A program made the translations under genes and the position numbers. Of a DNA stretch of 64,000 nucleotides, positions 54,903 through 64,000 are shown piece after piece. The DNA is from an uncultured Shimia sp. Lineage in GTDB: Bacteria; Pseudomonadota; Alphaproteobacteria; Rhodobacterales; Rhodobacteraceae. The notes beneath the pieces are model-generated. The model was given only the letters and a program-made list of their open reading frames with translations, was not told the origin of the DNA and did no database searches. The DNA lies in the NCBI RefSeq assembly GCF_947498095.1, contig NZ_CANMJE010000010.1:39061-103060 (forward strand). The letters run 5' to 3'. The stretch's first letter is position 1, and each line of letters opens with the position of its first letter.

Positions 54903-56645
54903 TCAGGTTGTCATATCCAGCTCATCCCGGTTGAGGTCTCGGATCGCCACCGCAGAATCCTGCGCTTTGGCCAAAGACCACCGGATGCGGGTCGCATACT
55001 CTATTGCGACGCCAGATAGAACGATCTGTTTTGTCGCGCGTGGCTTTAATCGGTTCTTTTCGAGAAAAACACTGGGTTCCAGCGTCATTTCTGCCTTGCC
55101 AACCTGCCGGAAAATCCAAATCTCACCGCTTTTCAGCGCGATGGACACGGCTGCCCCGCCCAGATCGACCGTCGCATCCGCTTCGGGGTGGAGGTGAAAC
55201 CTGAGTTGATAGGAGATTCCCTGCAGTTCTTTTTCATCCATCGCACGGTCGAATTGCTGCTTTGCGGGGTCATCAAGCGCGATCAACAAATCCTCGCCCA
55301 CCATGCCACGCCCATCAAACGTCAGTTCAAGCGTGCGCGCATGTGTCAAACCGTGCGTGCCGACATATCCGTCATGTCCGCCTTGGAACCGCAGGCCATC
55401 CGGTGCCTGGCTCATCTGGATCGGCACGCGTTTTGGTGCATCGATCAGGTGTTCTTCACGCCAACCTTGACCACCTTCACCCAATCGCGCACTGGAATAG
55501 CCATCCAGTGCCAAGGTCGAATGACTGGGTGTTGCACGCCCGGCGCGACGCCAGTCTTCGCCAAAGCTGACACCCGACCCACAGTTCACGATCAGGGGTC
55601 GCCGCCCGCTGGTTAGCTCAAATGCCAATGTTGACGCATGCGCGTTAAGAGAAGCCGCGCCATGAGGAGGTGGGCTTGCATCGACGATAACACTGCTGCG
55701 CCCCGCCGACAGACGCGCATATCCCATCGACAGACCATCCGCCTGACGGGACTTAATCTCACTCTCGGCGAGGGCATGATCCAACCTCCCTTCAAGGCCG
55801 CGCCCACCACCGTGAAATCGAGCAAGCCCGCCATCGGCGTGGCGAAGCGTGCGCAAGGTCGGTGCAATACGTTCAATCGCCGCCAGATGTTCCTTGGCCG
55901 GGCTTCGACCCGCTTCGCTCAGAGCCGCCGCAGCCCAAGTCAAAAGCGTAAAAACCTCTAGCAGCTCTTCTGGATTGCGTGTGGGAATGCCGCCCTGATC
56001 GCTGACCTGGGTTCGGCATTCACGCTCTAACGCCTTGATCGCGGGGTCCACATGCCCGCCCATGCCTTCGAGCGCTAGGCCTGCATAGATCAGACCGGTG
56101 AGCGCCTCAAAGCGCGGCAGTCCCGAATGTGATGTGTGCCATCGCCGGGACAGGAAAATCGTCTGCTGACCAAGCGAGCGATAGAAGGCTTCGGATTGCT
56201 CGGACTCACGGCCTCTCAACAAAAACAGGGCGTGGTTGATCCAGCGAATAAGGCGGCGGCCTGTGAGGTCTGGCGTCCAGCCGTCGCCGCGTCCACGACC
56301 ATAACGGTCAATCCATTGCCAGACCCAGACTTGCGCCTTTTCGCGGGCAGGCGCATCGCCAACGGCGGCCAGATCATCAAGCCAGGCAAAACCCTGCAAC
56401 TCTTGGCCAAAGACCGGGTCGGCCACGTTGGTGTCCCACAGTGACAACTCTGGCGCTGTCACAAGGTGCCCGGCAAAAAGATAGTTGCCCGCCACCAATT
56501 GCCGCCCCCGCGCAAAGGCGCCAATAGTACGAGGTTCGGGCATTGAGGTGAAACCGGTTGCAGGGCGCGCACGGGTACTCAGCCGTGCATGCACACGGTG
56601 CATTAAGCGCGTCCAGCGCGCTTGAAACCCGTCGGGGTTGCTCAT
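54903..56645 (-). CDS. Heparinase II/III family protein
   Basis: A 580-residue protein with an N-terminal alpha/alpha toroid (about 100-330; [23 protein letters not shown]) and a C-terminal beta-sandwich typical of heparinase II/III-like polysaccharide lyases ([16 protein letters not shown] and [10 protein letters not shown] near 340-370). There is no clear signal peptide, so a cytosolic role or acting on an internal glycan is possible. Despite the name, substrate is unknown in alphaproteobacteria. ATG 56645 begins MSNPDGF. In relatives the gene upstream is usually rsmB; here it is an ABC importer. Confidence 0.87.
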   Translation of the reverse strand: MSNPDGFQARWTRLMHRVHARLSTRARPATGFTSMPEPRTIGAFARGRQLVAGNYLFAGHLVTAPELSLWDTNVADPVFGQELQGFAWLDDLAAVGDAPAREKAQVWVWQWIDRYGRGRGDGWTPDLTGRRLIRWINHALFLLRGRESEQSEAFYRSLGQQTIFLSRRWHTSHSGLPRFEALTGLIYAGLALEGMGGHVDPAIKALERECRTQVSDQGGIPTRNPEELLEVFTLLTWAAAALSEAGRSPAKEHLAAIERIAPTLRTLRHADGGLARFHGGGRGLEGRLDHALAESEIKSRQADGLSMGYARLSAGRSSVIVDASPPPHGAASLNAHASTLAFELTSGRRPLIVNCGSGVSFGEDWRRAGRATPSHSTLALDGYSSARLGEGGQGWREEHLIDAPKRVPIQMSQAPDGLRFQGGHDGYVGTHGLTHARTLELTFDGRGMVGEDLLIALDDPAKQQFDRAMDEKELQGISYQLRFHLHPEADATVDLGGAAVSIALKSGEIWIFRQVGKAEMTLEPSVFLEKNRLKPRATKQIVLSGVAIEYATRIRWSLAKAQDSAVAIRDLNRDELDMTT

Positions 56646-56778
56646 GTCTCTGCCTCTGTGCCTTATGGCTCTTTTTAGGCAATGATACATGTGGCCAAAG
56701 CCAAAGTCACCGATTGAATCGGCGCCGCAAGCTTGGTCGCGAATTCCCGCTACCGGGCTAAACCTTTAGAAGGTCACA

Positions 56779-57930
56779 TCAACTGCGGTTTGGATCCAGC
56801 GCGTCACGCAGCCCGTCACCAAAAAAGTTGAAGGCGAGCACGATGATGACGATTGGTAACATCGGGATCGCCGTCCACGGGTAGATCTCAATCGACGCAA
56901 GGTTTTGCGCATCGTTCAACATCACGCCCCAACTGACCGCCGGTGCCCGCAATCCAAGCCCGAGGAACGACAAGGCCGTTTCACCAAGGATCATCGCCGG
57001 TATCGACAGCGTCGCCGAGGCAATCAGGTGGCTGAGAAAGTTCGGCAACAGGTGTTTGCCAATAACGCGGGATGGTTTGGCGCCCATCATCTCGGCGGCC
57101 CGGACAAACTCTTCTTCGCGCAGCGATAAGAACTTGGACCTGACGGCCCTCGCCAAACCGGGCCAATCCAATATCCCCAGAATTATCGATATGATGAAGA
57201 AAACCGCTACCGGACTCCAATGCGATGGGACCGCTGCGGAAAGAGCCAACCACAACGGCAATTCCGGCAGGCTGCGCAAAATCTCAATGACGCGGTTGAT
57301 GATCCAGTCAAGGAAACCACCAAAGTAGCCAGCGATACTGCCCAGAATGATGCCAATAAAAAAGGAAACTGTAATGCCGACCAAACCTACCGTCAGCGAC
57401 AGTTGCGCGCCGTATAGGATGCGTGAGAACACGTCCCGTCCCAGCCTGTCTGCGCCCAGCAGAAAGACGGTCGCGCCTTCTGGCGCGCAGAACAAGTGTC
57501 TGTTGGTCTTGATAAATCCGGCAAGTTTGTAATAGGACGCCTCGCAGAAAAACTCGAGCTTTGCAGGGTTGTCGTAATCCCGGATGTACTCCCAGCTAAA
57601 GGTCTCCAAATTTACCTCGGCGGTAATCGGATAAACGTAAGGCCCGATCAGCGAACCCTCGTGGAAGAGATGAATGCCTTGTGGCGCGCCATAAAGGTGG
57701 TCAGGCGCCCTTTCATTCGCCGTGTAAGGCGAAATGAAACCCGCAAAGGGCAGCATCAGGTACGAAAACAGCAGGAACAGCGCTGAGACCAATCCCAGTT
57801 TGTGCTCGCGGAACCGACGCCACACCAATCGGGTGTTAGACACATCCAGATCCGCGTTGCGTGCCTCTTCACCAAGGTCACGCTCATAGGGGCGGTCGTC
57901 GACATAGCGTCCGTCAGGCAAAGTGCTCAT
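56779..57930 (-). CDS. Peptide-type ABC importer permease (YejE-like)
   Basis: A 383-residue permease of the DppC/YejE class. A long N-terminal cytosolic part precedes helix 1 (LGLVSALFLLFSYLMLPFAGF); a periplasmic insert of about 110 residues follows, then GADRLGRDVFSRILYGAQLSLTVGLVG, the family signature opening the five-helix core. The EAA-type loop lies in EEEFVRAAEMMGAKPSRVIGKHLLPN. It overlaps the partner permease by four bases and is the last gene of the importer operon. Confidence 0.9.
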   Translation of the reverse strand: MSTLPDGRYVDDRPYERDLGEEARNADLDVSNTRLVWRRFREHKLGLVSALFLLFSYLMLPFAGFISPYTANERAPDHLYGAPQGIHLFHEGSLIGPYVYPITAEVNLETFSWEYIRDYDNPAKLEFFCEASYYKLAGFIKTNRHLFCAPEGATVFLLGADRLGRDVFSRILYGAQLSLTVGLVGITVSFFIGIILGSIAGYFGGFLDWIINRVIEILRSLPELPLWLALSAAVPSHWSPVAVFFIISIILGILDWPGLARAVRSKFLSLREEEFVRAAEMMGAKPSRVIGKHLLPNFLSHLIASATLSIPAMILGETALSFLGLGLRAPAVSWGVMLNDAQNLASIEIYPWTAIPMLPIVIIVLAFNFFGDGLRDALDPNRS

Positions 57931-58955
57931 GATGACCGCCCTCCGAACCGAATTCGAGGATCAAGAAGCGCCAGCAGCAGGTCTGAGATCAACGTGCCGA
58001 TCAACGTCAGCAAAGCCACGAACATCAACACGAAGGCCGACAAGAACAGGTCCTGCGATTTCAATGCGGTCAGCAACACCGGCCCGATGGTCTGCAATCC
58101 AAGAACCACGGACACAAGAACCGAGCCGGACACCATCGCTGGCAACAGGGTTCCGATATCTGCCACGAAGGGGTTGAACGCGACCCGCAGCGGGTATTTT
58201 ACCAGCATCCGGCTCTCGCTCATGCCCTTGGCGCGGGCGGTTTCGACATAGGGCTTGCCCAACTCGTCCAAGAGGTTGGCCCGCAATCGTTGCATCATCG
58301 CTGCCGCGCCAGAGGTGCCGATGACAAAGGTCGGGATGATAAGGTGCACCAGAACTGATTTCATCTTTTCAAAGCTCATAGGCTCGCCTTCGAACTTTGG
58401 ATCCATCAGGCCGCCAATCGGCAAGTTGAGATAGCGGTTGCCGTAATAAAACAGGATCAATGCGAGCAGAAAGTTCGGCGTTGCAAGTCCCAGGTACCCC
58501 ACAAAGGCAGAGGTATAATCGATCCAGGTCTTGGCACGCGCTGCGGCGATGACCCCCAAAGGCAAGGCCACCATGTAGACGAACAGGATCGCGGCAAGGT
58601 TCACCAGAACCGTAAGCCACAGCGCACCACCAACAAGCTCTGCCACGGGGCGGTCAAATTCAAACGACCAGCCAAATTCCCCCTGAAGCAGCCCTGAAAA
58701 CCCATGCGGGCCGGGCGCAAAGCCCATCCAGATCAGGTATTGCTCCCACAGCGGGCGATCCAAGGCATATTCCTGCCGCAAAAACTCGGCCTTGGCCACG
58801 CCCGAGGATTGGCCCGTGGCGCGCAACTCATTGATTTGATTGGACAGGTAATCACCGGGCGGCAAGTTGATAATGATAAAGATCAGCACCGACACGACCA
58901 CGAGGGTCGCCAGCATTGTAAAGAGCCTGAAGACTGCAAAGCGCAGCATTGCCAT
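57927..58955 (-). CDS. Peptide-type ABC importer permease (YejB-like)
   Basis: A 342-residue permease of the DppB/YejB class: one N-terminal helix (FRLFTMLATLVVVSVLIFII), a periplasmic segment and five core helices. The cytosolic EAA-type loop is seen in LGKPYVETARAKGMSESRMLVKYPLRVAFNPF. It follows the binding-protein gene by 12 bases and overlaps the YejE-like gene. Confidence 0.9.
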   Translation of the reverse strand: MAMLRFAVFRLFTMLATLVVVSVLIFIIINLPPGDYLSNQINELRATGQSSGVAKAEFLRQEYALDRPLWEQYLIWMGFAPGPHGFSGLLQGEFGWSFEFDRPVAELVGGALWLTVLVNLAAILFVYMVALPLGVIAAARAKTWIDYTSAFVGYLGLATPNFLLALILFYYGNRYLNLPIGGLMDPKFEGEPMSFEKMKSVLVHLIIPTFVIGTSGAAAMMQRLRANLLDELGKPYVETARAKGMSESRMLVKYPLRVAFNPFVADIGTLLPAMVSGSVLVSVVLGLQTIGPVLLTALKSQDLFLSAFVLMFVALLTLIGTLISDLLLALLDPRIRFGGRSS

Positions 58956-58967
58956 CGACGTGTCCCC

Positions 58968-60857
58968 CTACCGATCGAACCAGAATTCATCCGGGCGATG
59001 CACCCCGAAATGTGCGCCCGGAGACCAGGCCCAGATGGCCTTTTGCGGGACATTGATAAGGTCGTTATTCACCACGACCGGTTGCCGAGCACCGGACAAA
59101 AGCCCAATCGCAAAAACCTGATCCGCGTGAATATCAACGATCTCCTGCCAAATATCACCCCGTTTGGCCTCGGACGTGGATTGCTTCCACGCCGCCGCCA
59201 GTTCCATCAATCGGATGGCTTCGGGCATATCAGGTGCCTCACCCGCCTCGCCGTGGGTCTGATAGTATTGACCCCACTTGGGCCAGGCAAAAAACTCTTG
59301 CTGTTGTGGCACGGCAAACATGGGCGGGGTAGAGGGTTGCGGCAGACCATTGTCCCAGCCGAACCAGACCGCCGACTGCGTTTGCCCCGAATACACACGA
59401 TTGCGCAGGATATCGCGTTCAAGCGGGCGCATGATCATTTTGACACCGATATCGCGCCAGTTATCGACCACGATTTGCAGTGCGTTTTCAACCTCTTGCC
59501 GTTCTCCTGCGGTCTCAACAACCAACCAGAGGGGGCGTCCGTCCGGCAACAGCCGTTGGCCTTCGCGGTTACGCTCGGTCAGGCCAATTTCATCCAGCAG
59601 CGCGTTGGCTTTCTCTGGATCAAATTCCGCCCAAGCTGTCAGGTTTTCCGGTTTGTGAAACGGGCTCTGCGGCAGAACCGTCATATTGCCTTCGTGAGCA
59701 AGACCAAAATACAAGGCTTTGTTGATGATCTTGCGGTCAATCGACAGCGACAGAGCCCGGCGGAAACGCACATCGCGCATCAAGTTACGCCAGCCGTCAT
59801 CATTATAGTTCAGGTTCAGATAGATCGCGATTTGTGAGGCGGTTCCGTTCTTCCACAACTCGGTGTGATAGCCGCCCATGGCCTCGCCCTTTTTGAGGAC
59901 CGCGATGTCCTTAAAATCCAGGCCGCGCGCCTGAAGATCAACCTCACCGGCATTGGCTTTGGCCGCCACCAGCCCGCTGCTGACAACATTCATTTCAATA
60001 ATGTCGAGATAGGGCAGCTGGGTGCCTTTGGTATCCACGCGGTGATAGAATGGGTTCTTTACAAAGAGATAGCGGCTTTTTGCATCTTTGGTGGCCAGCA
60101 TCCAGGGCTGCAGGGTCGGCAGATCGGCATTGTCGAACTTGTACATATTGTCCGACTTATTGTGCAGGGCGGCCCAACTGCGGACACGCTTTGCGCGCAG
60201 CTCTGCCCGCAAAGAGTCTTCGTCGGCATATTTTGCGTGGAAGCGTTTCAGAAAGTGCGCGGGTCGATAGATGAAAGGCGGTCGCGCCTCGGCCAGTTGC
60301 TGCACAAATTCCGGGTTGGGACCGGACCATTCATAAATCACCGTGTTCTCGTCAGGGAAAGTGACCGTCGGCAACTCGTCATCCACCCTCAGGAACTCCA
60401 GCGGTCCTGACGGGGACAGGTCGGGGTTGTTGGCAACATCCTCCCACCAATACCGGAAGTCTTCTGATGTGAAGGGATGACCGTCTGACCAGCGGTGCCC
60501 CGGACGCAAACGCAGCGTAAACTTGCGATTGTCCTCAATATCGAGTGCGGCCAGAATGTCCGGCCTGATTTCGTAGGTCTCGTCATAGCCCACCAGACGC
60601 GCGTAGCCATAGACCACCATCTGGCGAACATCTTTTGACCGCGTCACCAGTGTGCGCAGGGTTCCCCCCTGTCTTCCGGTCACCCGGCCCTTTGCTTCAA
60701 GATCAACGACCAGTGGCACATAGGGCAACCGCTCGGCGATCGGTGGCAATGAGCCCGCGTCGACGTCCGTCTGCCAAAAGCTGCTTTCGGTGTATTGTGC
60801 GGAGGCCAGGGTCGCCGCGAAAATCGCGCAGGCAATCATCAGGAAACGGTTAAGCAT
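58968..60857 (-). CDS. ABC importer solute-binding protein, family 5
   Basis: A 629-residue periplasmic binding protein of the dipeptide/oligopeptide/nickel class (SBP family 5). Signal peptide MLNRFLMIACAIFAATLASAQ; family core elements include FTLRLRPGHRWSDGHPFTSEDFRYWWED (residues about 130-160) and VRFRRALSLSIDRKIINKALYFG. It is larger than DppA/OppA, nearer the YejA/oligosaccharide-binding size. ATG 60857 has AAGGTG upstream and overlaps the ATPase stop. Ligand unknown: peptide, opine or oligosaccharide. Confidence 0.88.
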   Translation of the reverse strand: MLNRFLMIACAIFAATLASAQYTESSFWQTDVDAGSLPPIAERLPYVPLVVDLEAKGRVTGRQGGTLRTLVTRSKDVRQMVVYGYARLVGYDETYEIRPDILAALDIEDNRKFTLRLRPGHRWSDGHPFTSEDFRYWWEDVANNPDLSPSGPLEFLRVDDELPTVTFPDENTVIYEWSGPNPEFVQQLAEARPPFIYRPAHFLKRFHAKYADEDSLRAELRAKRVRSWAALHNKSDNMYKFDNADLPTLQPWMLATKDAKSRYLFVKNPFYHRVDTKGTQLPYLDIIEMNVVSSGLVAAKANAGEVDLQARGLDFKDIAVLKKGEAMGGYHTELWKNGTASQIAIYLNLNYNDDGWRNLMRDVRFRRALSLSIDRKIINKALYFGLAHEGNMTVLPQSPFHKPENLTAWAEFDPEKANALLDEIGLTERNREGQRLLPDGRPLWLVVETAGERQEVENALQIVVDNWRDIGVKMIMRPLERDILRNRVYSGQTQSAVWFGWDNGLPQPSTPPMFAVPQQQEFFAWPKWGQYYQTHGEAGEAPDMPEAIRLMELAAAWKQSTSEAKRGDIWQEIVDIHADQVFAIGLLSGARQPVVVNNDLINVPQKAIWAWSPGAHFGVHRPDEFWFDR

Positions 60858-62622
60858 AGCAGCGCACCTTATGTCCAAGGCCCATCTCAGTCAGGGGCGG
60901 CACGCTGGTGCCATCGAACCGATACGCCTCGGGCCAAGTGGACGGAGACCCAGCGCCCTGGGCCACAATCTTGAGGTTGATCGGACGGTTGATATCCGGC
61001 TCTGGCTGGGCTGCCAGCAAAGCCTTGGTATAGGGGTGTTGCGGGTTGTGGAACAACACTTCGGTTGGCCCTTGCTCGACCACCAATCCTTCGCGCATCA
61101 CTGCAACTTCATCGGCAATCCGGGCCACGACGGCAAGGTCGTGACTGATGAACATGTAAGAGAGGTTCAGGCGGTCGCGGATTTCTTCCAGCAGCTGTAG
61201 AACCTGTTCTTGAACGGAAACATCCAGTGCCGATGTCGGCTCGTCACACACCAGGAACGTCGGCCCAAGCATCAAAGCCCGCGCAATGGACAGGCGTTGG
61301 CGCTGACCGCCTGAAAAGGCATGTGGATAGCGGGTCAGCATGTTTGGGCTTAACCCAACCCAGCGCAGCATCTCTGCAGCGCGATCAACCCGTTCAGGGC
61401 GCGTGCCCAGCTTGTGGATGTCCATCGGTTCGCACAGCGCGTCCTTAACCCGCATTCGCGGGTTCAAGGTCGAATAGGGGTCCTGAAACACCATCTGCGC
61501 CTGCCGCTGAAACGCCAGCCGCGCCGACGTATCCAAGTCTTGCAAGTTAACCGTATCGGCGTCCGGCTTAGCCCGGAACAGGATTTCCGCACCCGGATCG
61601 GCGCGTTCAGCGCCCAGCGCCATGCGTGCACAGGTGGTTTTGCCCGAGCCGGATTCCCCGACAACCGCAAGGGTCCTGCCGCGCTCGACGCCAAATTCAA
61701 TCCCTCGCACGGCCTGAACGTGGATCTTGGGGTGCCAGGCGGCCTTGCCTTTGAGGGTGTAGGTCTTGGACACATTGCGCATCTCAAGAATGTAGTCCGG
61801 TTTGTCCTCGCGTGAGACTTCCTCACCGGAGTCTGGAATCTTCGGGGCAGCTGCGAACAAATCTTTGGTGTAGCCATGTTGCGGATCGCCCAAGACCAAT
61901 GGGGCAGGTCCGGCTTCCATGACGCGGCCCCGGTTCATCACCGTAACCGTGTCGGCGAGATTGGCCACGACCCCAAGGTCATGGGTGACAAGGATCATCG
62001 CCATGCCGTTATCTTGCTGAATCTCTTTGATCAGCCCGAGGACCTGAGCCTGAGTTGTCACATCCAGTGCCGTCGTGGGCTCATCTGCGATCAACAGATC
62101 TGGCTTACCAACTACTGCCATCGCGATCATGGCGCGCTGACGCATGCCGCCAGACAGCTCAAATGGGTAAGACTGATAGATGCGCTCAGGATCGGCGAAT
62201 CCCACCCGCTCAAATGTCTCAATCACGCGCTTGTATGCGCCTTGGCCTTTTGCCGTACCATGCAGGCGCAGCACTTCGATCACCTGATTGCCAATTCTGT
62301 GCAGCGGCGACAGGGACCGCATCGGCTCCTGAAAGATCATGGAAATGCGATTGCCGCGAATGTCGCACATCGCTCTTTCGCTCAGCCCCATCAAATCGAC
62401 CGGGCCATTCGAACCATCAAACACGACCGAGCCGGAATGCACTTGCGCCACTTCCGGCAGGATCCGCAACGCCGCTCGGCAACTAAGAGTTTTTCCCGAG
62501 CCGGACTCGCCAACCAGTGCCAGCGTTTCCCCCGGTTCAACCGAAAACCCGACGTCTTCAACAACGGGAGCAGCATTACCAAATCCAATGGTAAGCCCCT
62601 CTACCTTCATCAATGCACTCAC
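60850..62622 (-). CDS. Dual ABC importer ATP-binding protein (DppD-DppF fusion type)
   Basis: A 590-residue protein with two complete ABC domains, as in YejF/GsiA. Each has Walker A GESGSGKT (about residues 41 and 349), signatures LSGGMRQRAMIA and FSGGQRQRLSIARAL, and Walker B LLIADEPTTALD and FLVCDEPTSALD. I start at GTG 62622 because GGGGAG lies five bases before it; the ATG at 62610 is an alternative and the longer frame has no family similarity. It heads the four-gene importer operon. Confidence 0.92.
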   Translation of the reverse strand: MSALMKVEGLTIGFGNAAPVVEDVGFSVEPGETLALVGESGSGKTLSCRAALRILPEVAQVHSGSVVFDGSNGPVDLMGLSERAMCDIRGNRISMIFQEPMRSLSPLHRIGNQVIEVLRLHGTAKGQGAYKRVIETFERVGFADPERIYQSYPFELSGGMRQRAMIAMAVVGKPDLLIADEPTTALDVTTQAQVLGLIKEIQQDNGMAMILVTHDLGVVANLADTVTVMNRGRVMEAGPAPLVLGDPQHGYTKDLFAAAPKIPDSGEEVSREDKPDYILEMRNVSKTYTLKGKAAWHPKIHVQAVRGIEFGVERGRTLAVVGESGSGKTTCARMALGAERADPGAEILFRAKPDADTVNLQDLDTSARLAFQRQAQMVFQDPYSTLNPRMRVKDALCEPMDIHKLGTRPERVDRAAEMLRWVGLSPNMLTRYPHAFSGGQRQRLSIARALMLGPTFLVCDEPTSALDVSVQEQVLQLLEEIRDRLNLSYMFISHDLAVVARIADEVAVMREGLVVEQGPTEVLFHNPQHPYTKALLAAQPEPDINRPINLKIVAQGAGSPSTWPEAYRFDGTSVPPLTEMGLGHKVRCYA

Positions 62623-62840
62623 GTCGTCTCCCCTGCCCGTCTTTCCGACCTGTTCATCTTGTTCCGGGCGCGTGCCATCGGTCCCTGCTGAGTGAAGCAC
62701 GTTTTGTCGCACGCGGGCAACCCGCTTGCCCCGAAGTCTGCACCTTAACTGTCGAAAGATGTTCTATTCGATCACAAGACTGTTATTGCCGACAAATCTG
62801 AGCTAGGACCAAAATCGACCCAAAGCCCAAAGGAACCCTT

Positions 62841-63332
62841 ATGAGCCGCCTTGATGTTTTTATTAATCGAATGGTCTCGCAACGTGCGTGTCTGGACCAT
62901 GCCATCGCCGAAACACGTGGCATGTCAGGGCCAGTTTTTGAACTGGGGCTTGGTAACGGACGCACCTTTGACCACCTGCGCGCCAACATCCAAGAGCGGG
63001 ACATTTTCGTGTTCGAGCGCAAAGTCGAATCCAATCCTGCTTCCACGCCAGACCCAGAGCAAACATTGCTGGGAGACGTCATGGAGACGCTGCCCGCTGC
63101 CTTGGAGCGATTTGGCGCAACCGCGACGTTGGTTCATGCAGATCTTGGCGGACATAACCTTGAAAAAAATGACATTTTCGCCCGCAAAGTGTCTCCGTTG
63201 ATCGAACCGATTCTTGCGGTTGGTGGACTCATGGTGTCCAGTGACCGGATGTACTTTGATGATCTGGTCAAACAACCGCTGCCCAAGGAGGCCATCCCTG
63301 GCCGGTGTTTCATCTATCGCCGCGAAGCTTGA
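62841..63332 (+). CDS. Class I SAM-dependent methyltransferase (Methyltransf_17-like)
   Basis: A 163-residue small methyltransferase. SAM motif I is ELGLGNGRTFDHL (about residues 33-45), the acidic motif II end is VFERK, and the post-I region LVHADLGGHN is near 99. The short single-domain layout and MSRLDVFINRMVSQRACLDHA start fit the alphaproteobacterial Methyltransf_17 family of unknown substrate. AAGGAA precedes ATG. It is divergent from the ABC importer operon. Confidence 0.82.
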   Translation: MSRLDVFINRMVSQRACLDHAIAETRGMSGPVFELGLGNGRTFDHLRANIQERDIFVFERKVESNPASTPDPEQTLLGDVMETLPAALERFGATATLVHADLGGHNLEKNDIFARKVSPLIEPILAVGGLMVSSDRMYFDDLVKQPLPKEAIPGRCFIYRREA

Positions 63333-63403
63333 TAGCAAACTCAATTTCCGAGACCGAAACCGCACGCCCAACCGCCGCAAAGATTAGATAAACAAACACA
63401 ACG

Positions 63404-64000
63404 ATGCACCAGACCAACGCCAAATCACGCCCGAACGCGACAAAGCACGTGCTTTCTCGCTTTGCGGCTTTGACGTGTTTGGTTCTTGTTGCAGCAATGT
63501 CCAATTTCGGGGCGGCCCATGCGGACGCATCGCTCAGTCTTTCTGGCTCAAAAACCTCAACCGCTTTACCGATGGCGCGGGAGAATTGGCCCCAGCCCGC
63601 CGACACGCACCAGGTTTTTTTCATCCAACGCAGCATGAACCGAAACACGGTGGTCTACACGGCGCAATTCGATTCGAGTGGAAACCTGAAATCTGACCCG
63701 ATTCACGCTTATTGGCGTCGTTTCGCGGAACAAGGTCAAACCAAACCCCTGAAGATGGTGGAACGGCTGTTTGCCTATGGCGTCAAAACCAGTGAAAACC
63801 GAGCGCAAAACTTCTGGGATGTGCGATTCGCCGCTTTGGCAGAGCTACGCGCCGAGATGCGCCAGTCCGGCCCTTTCAAAGCTGACCTTTGGGCCACTAT
63901 CAACGACCAAAACTATAGGCTGGTTGAGCCTCCCCATCTGAATGGGTCCACCGTTAAGGTTAGGAAACGGAGGACTAAGAATGGCAAACAAGCGACTGAA
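63404..64000 (+). CDS. DUF4833-type secreted protein, 3' end cut by window
   Basis: The frame runs without a stop from ATG 63404 to the last base (199 codons), so the gene continues past the window. A long basic N-region and hydrophobic core (LSRFAALTCLVLVAAMSNFGAAHA) form a signal peptide of about 41 residues. The mature part has VFFIQRSMNRNTVVYTAQF, PIHAYWRRFAEQG and LFAYGVK, the pattern of DUF4833. Periplasmic location is likely; function unknown. Confidence 0.7.
   Translation, partial: MHQTNAKSRPNATKHVLSRFAALTCLVLVAAMSNFGAAHADASLSLSGSKTSTALPMARENWPQPADTHQVFFIQRSMNRNTVVYTAQFDSSGNLKSDPIHAYWRRFAEQGQTKPLKMVERLFAYGVKTSENRAQNFWDVRFAALAELRAEMRQSGPFKADLWATINDQNYRLVEPPHLNGSTVKVRKRRTKNGKQATE

Noticed and set aside
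56710..56722. Palindrome CCGATTGAATCGG between the ABC importer and heparinase genes
   Set aside because: Perfect 6+1+6 dyad but isolated, with no promoter elements placed around it; could be chance.
58704..59837. 377-codon plus-strand frame
   Set aside because: It spans the antisense of two genes (permease and binding protein), which a real gene is unlikely to do, and has biased composition.
1..64000. tRNA/rRNA genes, CRISPR arrays, insertion sequences, prophage or defence genes
   Set aside because: I looked for cloverleaf T-loop sequences, regular spacer repeats, transposase or integrase motifs and terminal repeats, and saw none. The MoxR/VWA cluster is not of a known defence type.

Overview
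This is a chromosomal window from an alphaproteobacterium, most likely a marine Rhodobacterales (roseobacter-type) species. The evidence is moderately high GC, dense operons with many 4-base ATGA stop/start overlaps, and gene neighbourhoods typical of that group: heparinase II/III-purH, lspA-DUF3035-two M16 peptidases, mutL-rmuC, MoxR-DUF58-DUF4159, gpmI-EnvC-CtpA, and a pair of saccharopine dehydrogenases. I found about 53 protein genes, two of them cut by the window edges. I saw no rRNA, tRNA, CRISPR array, insertion sequence or prophage. Most of the window is core genome with a few catabolic and transport modules.

Layout. 1-3.2 kb: a GFA-family fragment, a DUF2189 membrane protein, a secreted hypothetical protein and a DUF3179 membrane protein. 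3.2-3.7 kb: a non-coding stretch with a perfect FNR-type box and several hairpins ahead of a GNAT acetyltransferase. 4.4-13.9 kb: an aromatic acyl-CoA catabolic cluster. It contains a fused flavin monooxygenase/Old Yellow Enzyme reductase of the 2-aminobenzoyl-CoA (or salicylyl-CoA) type, an SDR, a MarR regulator, a complete branched-chain-amino-acid-type (HAAT) ABC importer and a divergent acyl-CoA dehydrogenase, with a palindromic operator candidate between the divergent genes. 13.9-18.5 kb: rppH, ctpA, an EnvC-like activator and gpmI. 18.6-25.3 kb: a four-gene MoxR/DUF58/DUF4159/VWA envelope system of unknown function, with divergent DUF1285. 25.9-30.7 kb: a SulP anion transporter, a Rieske oxygenase and a DUF442-SQR fusion; the SulP promoter has an ATTC-N8-GAAT palindrome like that read by sulfide-responsive SqrR/BigR repressors.

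30.8-34.4 kb: mutL, rmuC and DUF3775, ended by a clear intrinsic terminator. 34.4-36.6 kb: two saccharopine-dehydrogenase-type genes. 36.9-41.6 kb: polA, a hydroxypyruvate-isomerase-like gene and an EamA exporter, the last two divergent across tandem operator-like repeats. 41.6-45.5 kb: a TroABCD/MntABCD-type metal importer; one permease carries a DtxR-like tail and the promoter has two Fur/Mur-type boxes. 45.7-49.4 kb: deoC, a small secreted protein and a two-domain ALDH16-type aldehyde dehydrogenase, a likely deoxyribose-phosphate to acetaldehyde to acetate route. 49.4-56.6 kb: an M16 pair, DUF3035 lipoprotein, lspA, purH and heparinase. 56.8-62.6 kb: a peptide/oligosaccharide-type ABC importer. 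62.8-64 kb: a SAM methyltransferase and the start of a DUF4833 protein.

The least understood groups are the MoxR-DUF58-DUF4159-VWA machine, the sulfide-type SulP/DUF442-SQR locus, the incomplete aminobenzoyl-CoA-type cluster, and DUF3775 with its inverted repeats. All functional calls come from recognising family motifs by eye; no database search was run.
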